Notes under the pieces: model-generated
Seen by the model: only the letters and a program-made list of their open reading frames with translations
Database searches by the model: none
What the model was told of the DNA's origin: nothing
In this document: piece by piece, positions 62,386-64,000 of the stretch
How the letters are laid out: every line of letters starts with the position of its first letter
Numbering within the stretch: position 1 is the stretch's first letter
Program-made: the position numbers and the translations under genes
NCBI RefSeq assembly: GCF_900460525.1
Contig: NZ_UHIY01000001.1
Span: 2,046,001 to 2,110,000 of the forward strand
DNA length: 64,000 nucleotides
Direction of reading: 5' to 3'
Source of the DNA: Yersinia kristensenii
GTDB taxonomy: Bacteria; Pseudomonadota; Gammaproteobacteria; Enterobacterales; Enterobacteriaceae

Positions 62386-64000
62386 ATGGCTAACGGGTTC
62401 CCCCTTTTTAACAATCAATCCCGCTATGTGCTGGAAATCAATGACAGCACGGTGACCGCGGATGTGCTGCGTTTACGCGGTCGCGAGGCATTAAATACCT
62501 CTTTTTCCTGGATGATTGAATTCACCACGGCGCAGACGAATATCGCCCCTGAGCAGGTGTTGCTGAAGTTCGCCACACTGCGGATGCGCAACGGTAAGAT
62601 GGTGCACGGTATTCTCACCCGGCTGGAGTGGCTTTCTACCTCCGCTGATCAGTCGCATTACCGCGTGAGGCTGGAATCCCGTCTGGCGCTGCTTTCCCGC
62701 CGCCGGAATTGTGCCATTTTCCAAAACCAGTCGGTGCCGGAAGTGGTGGAACAGGTGCTGCGCGACCACGGATTGGAAGGGCCGGATTTTGAGTTTCGCC
62801 TCGAACGCACTTACCCACCGCGTGAGTTGATAACTCAGTGGCGAGAAACCGATTTGCAGTTTATTCAGCGGCTATTGTCTGAAGTCGGTATCTGGTTTCG
62901 CACTGAGATGCAGCCCGCGACCGAGCAGGAAACGGTGATATTTGCTGACAGCCAGCTTCACTACCAGTTTGATGTGCGGCTGCCCTACAGCGCGCCGTCC
63001 GGGCTTGATGACGGGGCCACGGAGTCAGTCTGGGGCGTGCGCAGCTGGCACAATGTGGTCACCGGGGGGACTGCGGTGCGTGACTATAACTATCACACCG
63101 CCCGCACCCCGCTGGATGCTACTGTCAGCGTTCGTCACGATGCGGTGACCACCGGTGGACATTACCGCTACAGCGCGCCTTATCTCACCGCCGGCGATGA
63201 CACGGACCCGGAGCCGGAAACCGAAAGTGGCGCATTTTATGCCCGGCTTTATCACGAGCGCGAACTGAATCAATCCGCCCGTATCCATTTGTTCAGCAAT
63301 GCCTCCGGCCTGACGCCGGGCATGGTGTTGGAGCCGCAGGGGGCGGTCATTGAGGCGATGAAAGAGGGTGTGGTTATCACGCTCACCAGCTTCAGTGCTT
63401 CCCGCGATTCGCGGCTGCACGTCTCGGTGTGGGGCATACCTTACAGCGAGCGTTACTGCTTCCGCCCGGCAGAAATCATGCGCCCGACCATCCACGGCAC
63501 CCTGCCGGCAAGAGTCGAGAGCCGCGAGAAAAATGACCTTTACGCCTGGCTGGATGAGACCGGCCGTTACCGGGTAAAACTGGACTTTGACCGCCACGAC
63601 ACGGCGTCTGGGTATGCTTATCTGTGGCTGCGCATGGCGAAACCCTATGCCGGTGAAATCTACGGTTGGCACACTCCGCTCATTGATGGTGCGGAGGTGG
63701 CGTTGGCTTTCAGTCAGGGTGATATTGATCTGCCGTATATTGCGTATGCGTTGCATGATTCTGAACATTCTGACCACGTTAACCGTGATAATCACAGCCG
63801 CAATATTCTCCGGACGCCCGCGAACAACAAACTGCGGATGGAGGATAAGCGGGGTGAGGAGCATATCAAGCTCGCCACGGAATGGGGCAAAACTCAGCTG
63901 AACACCGGCCATCTGGTAGATGCGCAGGGCAAAGTACGCGGCACCGGTACCGAGTTGCGCACCGATGAATACGGCGCAATCCGCGCCACTAAAGGGCTGT
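62386..64000 (+). CDS. vgrG: T6SS spike protein VgrG (second copy), 3' end outside the window
   Basis: The frame runs from ATG 62386 to the right edge (538 codons seen). AAGGA lies 8 bp before the start. It shows the gp27-like ELITQWRETDLQFIQRLLSE and the OB-fold GRYRVKLDFDRHDTASGYAY, closely matching the first VgrG (YAYLWLRMAKPYAG, RTPANNKLRMED, HIKLATE). The N-terminal 100 residues differ more. Whether a C-terminal effector domain is attached cannot be seen. It starts 4 bp after tssJ. Confidence 0.95.
   Translation, partial: MANGFPLFNNQSRYVLEINDSTVTADVLRLRGREALNTSFSWMIEFTTAQTNIAPEQVLLKFATLRMRNGKMVHGILTRLEWLSTSADQSHYRVRLESRLALLSRRRNCAIFQNQSVPEVVEQVLRDHGLEGPDFEFRLERTYPPRELITQWRETDLQFIQRLLSEVGIWFRTEMQPATEQETVIFADSQLHYQFDVRLPYSAPSGLDDGATESVWGVRSWHNVVTGGTAVRDYNYHTARTPLDATVSVRHDAVTTGGHYRYSAPYLTAGDDTDPEPETESGAFYARLYHERELNQSARIHLFSNASGLTPGMVLEPQGAVIEAMKEGVVITLTSFSASRDSRLHVSVWGIPYSERYCFRPAEIMRPTIHGTLPARVESREKNDLYAWLDETGRYRVKLDFDRHDTASGYAYLWLRMAKPYAGEIYGWHTPLIDGAEVALAFSQGDIDLPYIAYALHDSEHSDHVNRDNHSRNILRTPANNKLRMEDKRGEEHIKLATEWGKTQLNTGHLVDAQGKVRGTGTELRTDEYGAIRATKGL

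Noticed and set aside
1..64000. CRISPR arrays, tRNA or rRNA genes, phage integrase
   Set aside because: No regularly spaced direct repeats, cloverleaf sequences, rRNA landmarks or integrase motifs were seen on reading through.

Overview
The window looks like a chromosomal segment of a Yersinia species (Enterobacterales, Yersiniaceae). This rests on gene content and style: a large AT-repeat autotransporter, ytcA-mdtNOP, a yjbB homologue, a Yersinia-type type VI secretion (T6SS) locus and an ERIC-type intergenic repeat. The species cannot be fixed by reading alone. No rRNA, tRNA, CRISPR array, intact insertion sequence or phage integrase was recognised.

Left half (1-32.2 kb): metabolism, transport and envelope genes. 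It opens inside an autotransporter whose passenger is a long tandem duplication (3-4280). Next come an AbgT-family transporter with a PepT-like M20 peptidase (4.8-7.6 kb), then a minus-strand LacI regulator / nucleoside hydrolase / YjbB Na-phosphate transporter group (7.6-11.4 kb), a minus-strand MHS-type MFS carrier, and a MetA-like outer-membrane protein. A Tat-exported cytochrome P450 follows at 15.0-16.6 kb. Directly after it lies a four-gene siderophore ABC importer (16.8-20.4 kb) with a possible Fur box. A ParD-like gene overlaps a second methionine aminopeptidase on the minus strand (20.5-21.5 kb). Then come an amidohydrolase, the ytcA-mdtNOP tripartite efflux operon (23.5-28.3 kb), a periplasmic choloylglycine hydrolase / penicillin acylase, and an orphan type-2 LeuA that meets an AraC regulator tail to tail.

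Right half (33.3-64 kb): one plus-strand T6SS locus in the order tssB, tssC, tssK, tssL, OmpA-domain protein, hcp, clpV, vgrG, effector/immunity island, PAAR, unknown membrane protein, tssM, YfaP-like TPR protein, tssA, tssF, tssG, tssJ, second vgrG (runs off the right edge). tssE is not present in the window. Together these encode the contractile sheath (B/C), its recycling ATPase (ClpV), baseplate parts (A/F/G/K), the membrane complex (J/L/M plus a peptidoglycan-binding OmpA protein) and the tube and spike (Hcp/VgrG/PAAR).

The island between vgrG and PAAR (44.9-50.8 kb) is visibly AT-rich compared with the tss genes and looks acquired separately. It holds a 911-residue effector that appears to combine an N-terminal Cys/His amidase-like domain, a degenerate M23-like domain and a C-terminal lambda-endolysin-like domain. 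It also holds a GH73-type glucosaminidase whose 5' part is broken by an apparent TA-dinucleotide frameshift, and four small exported proteins. One of these is LprI-like (a lysozyme-inhibitor family); all four are reasonable immunity candidates. The strongest leads for new biology are this island, the exported P450 and the ParD-like/MetAP pair.
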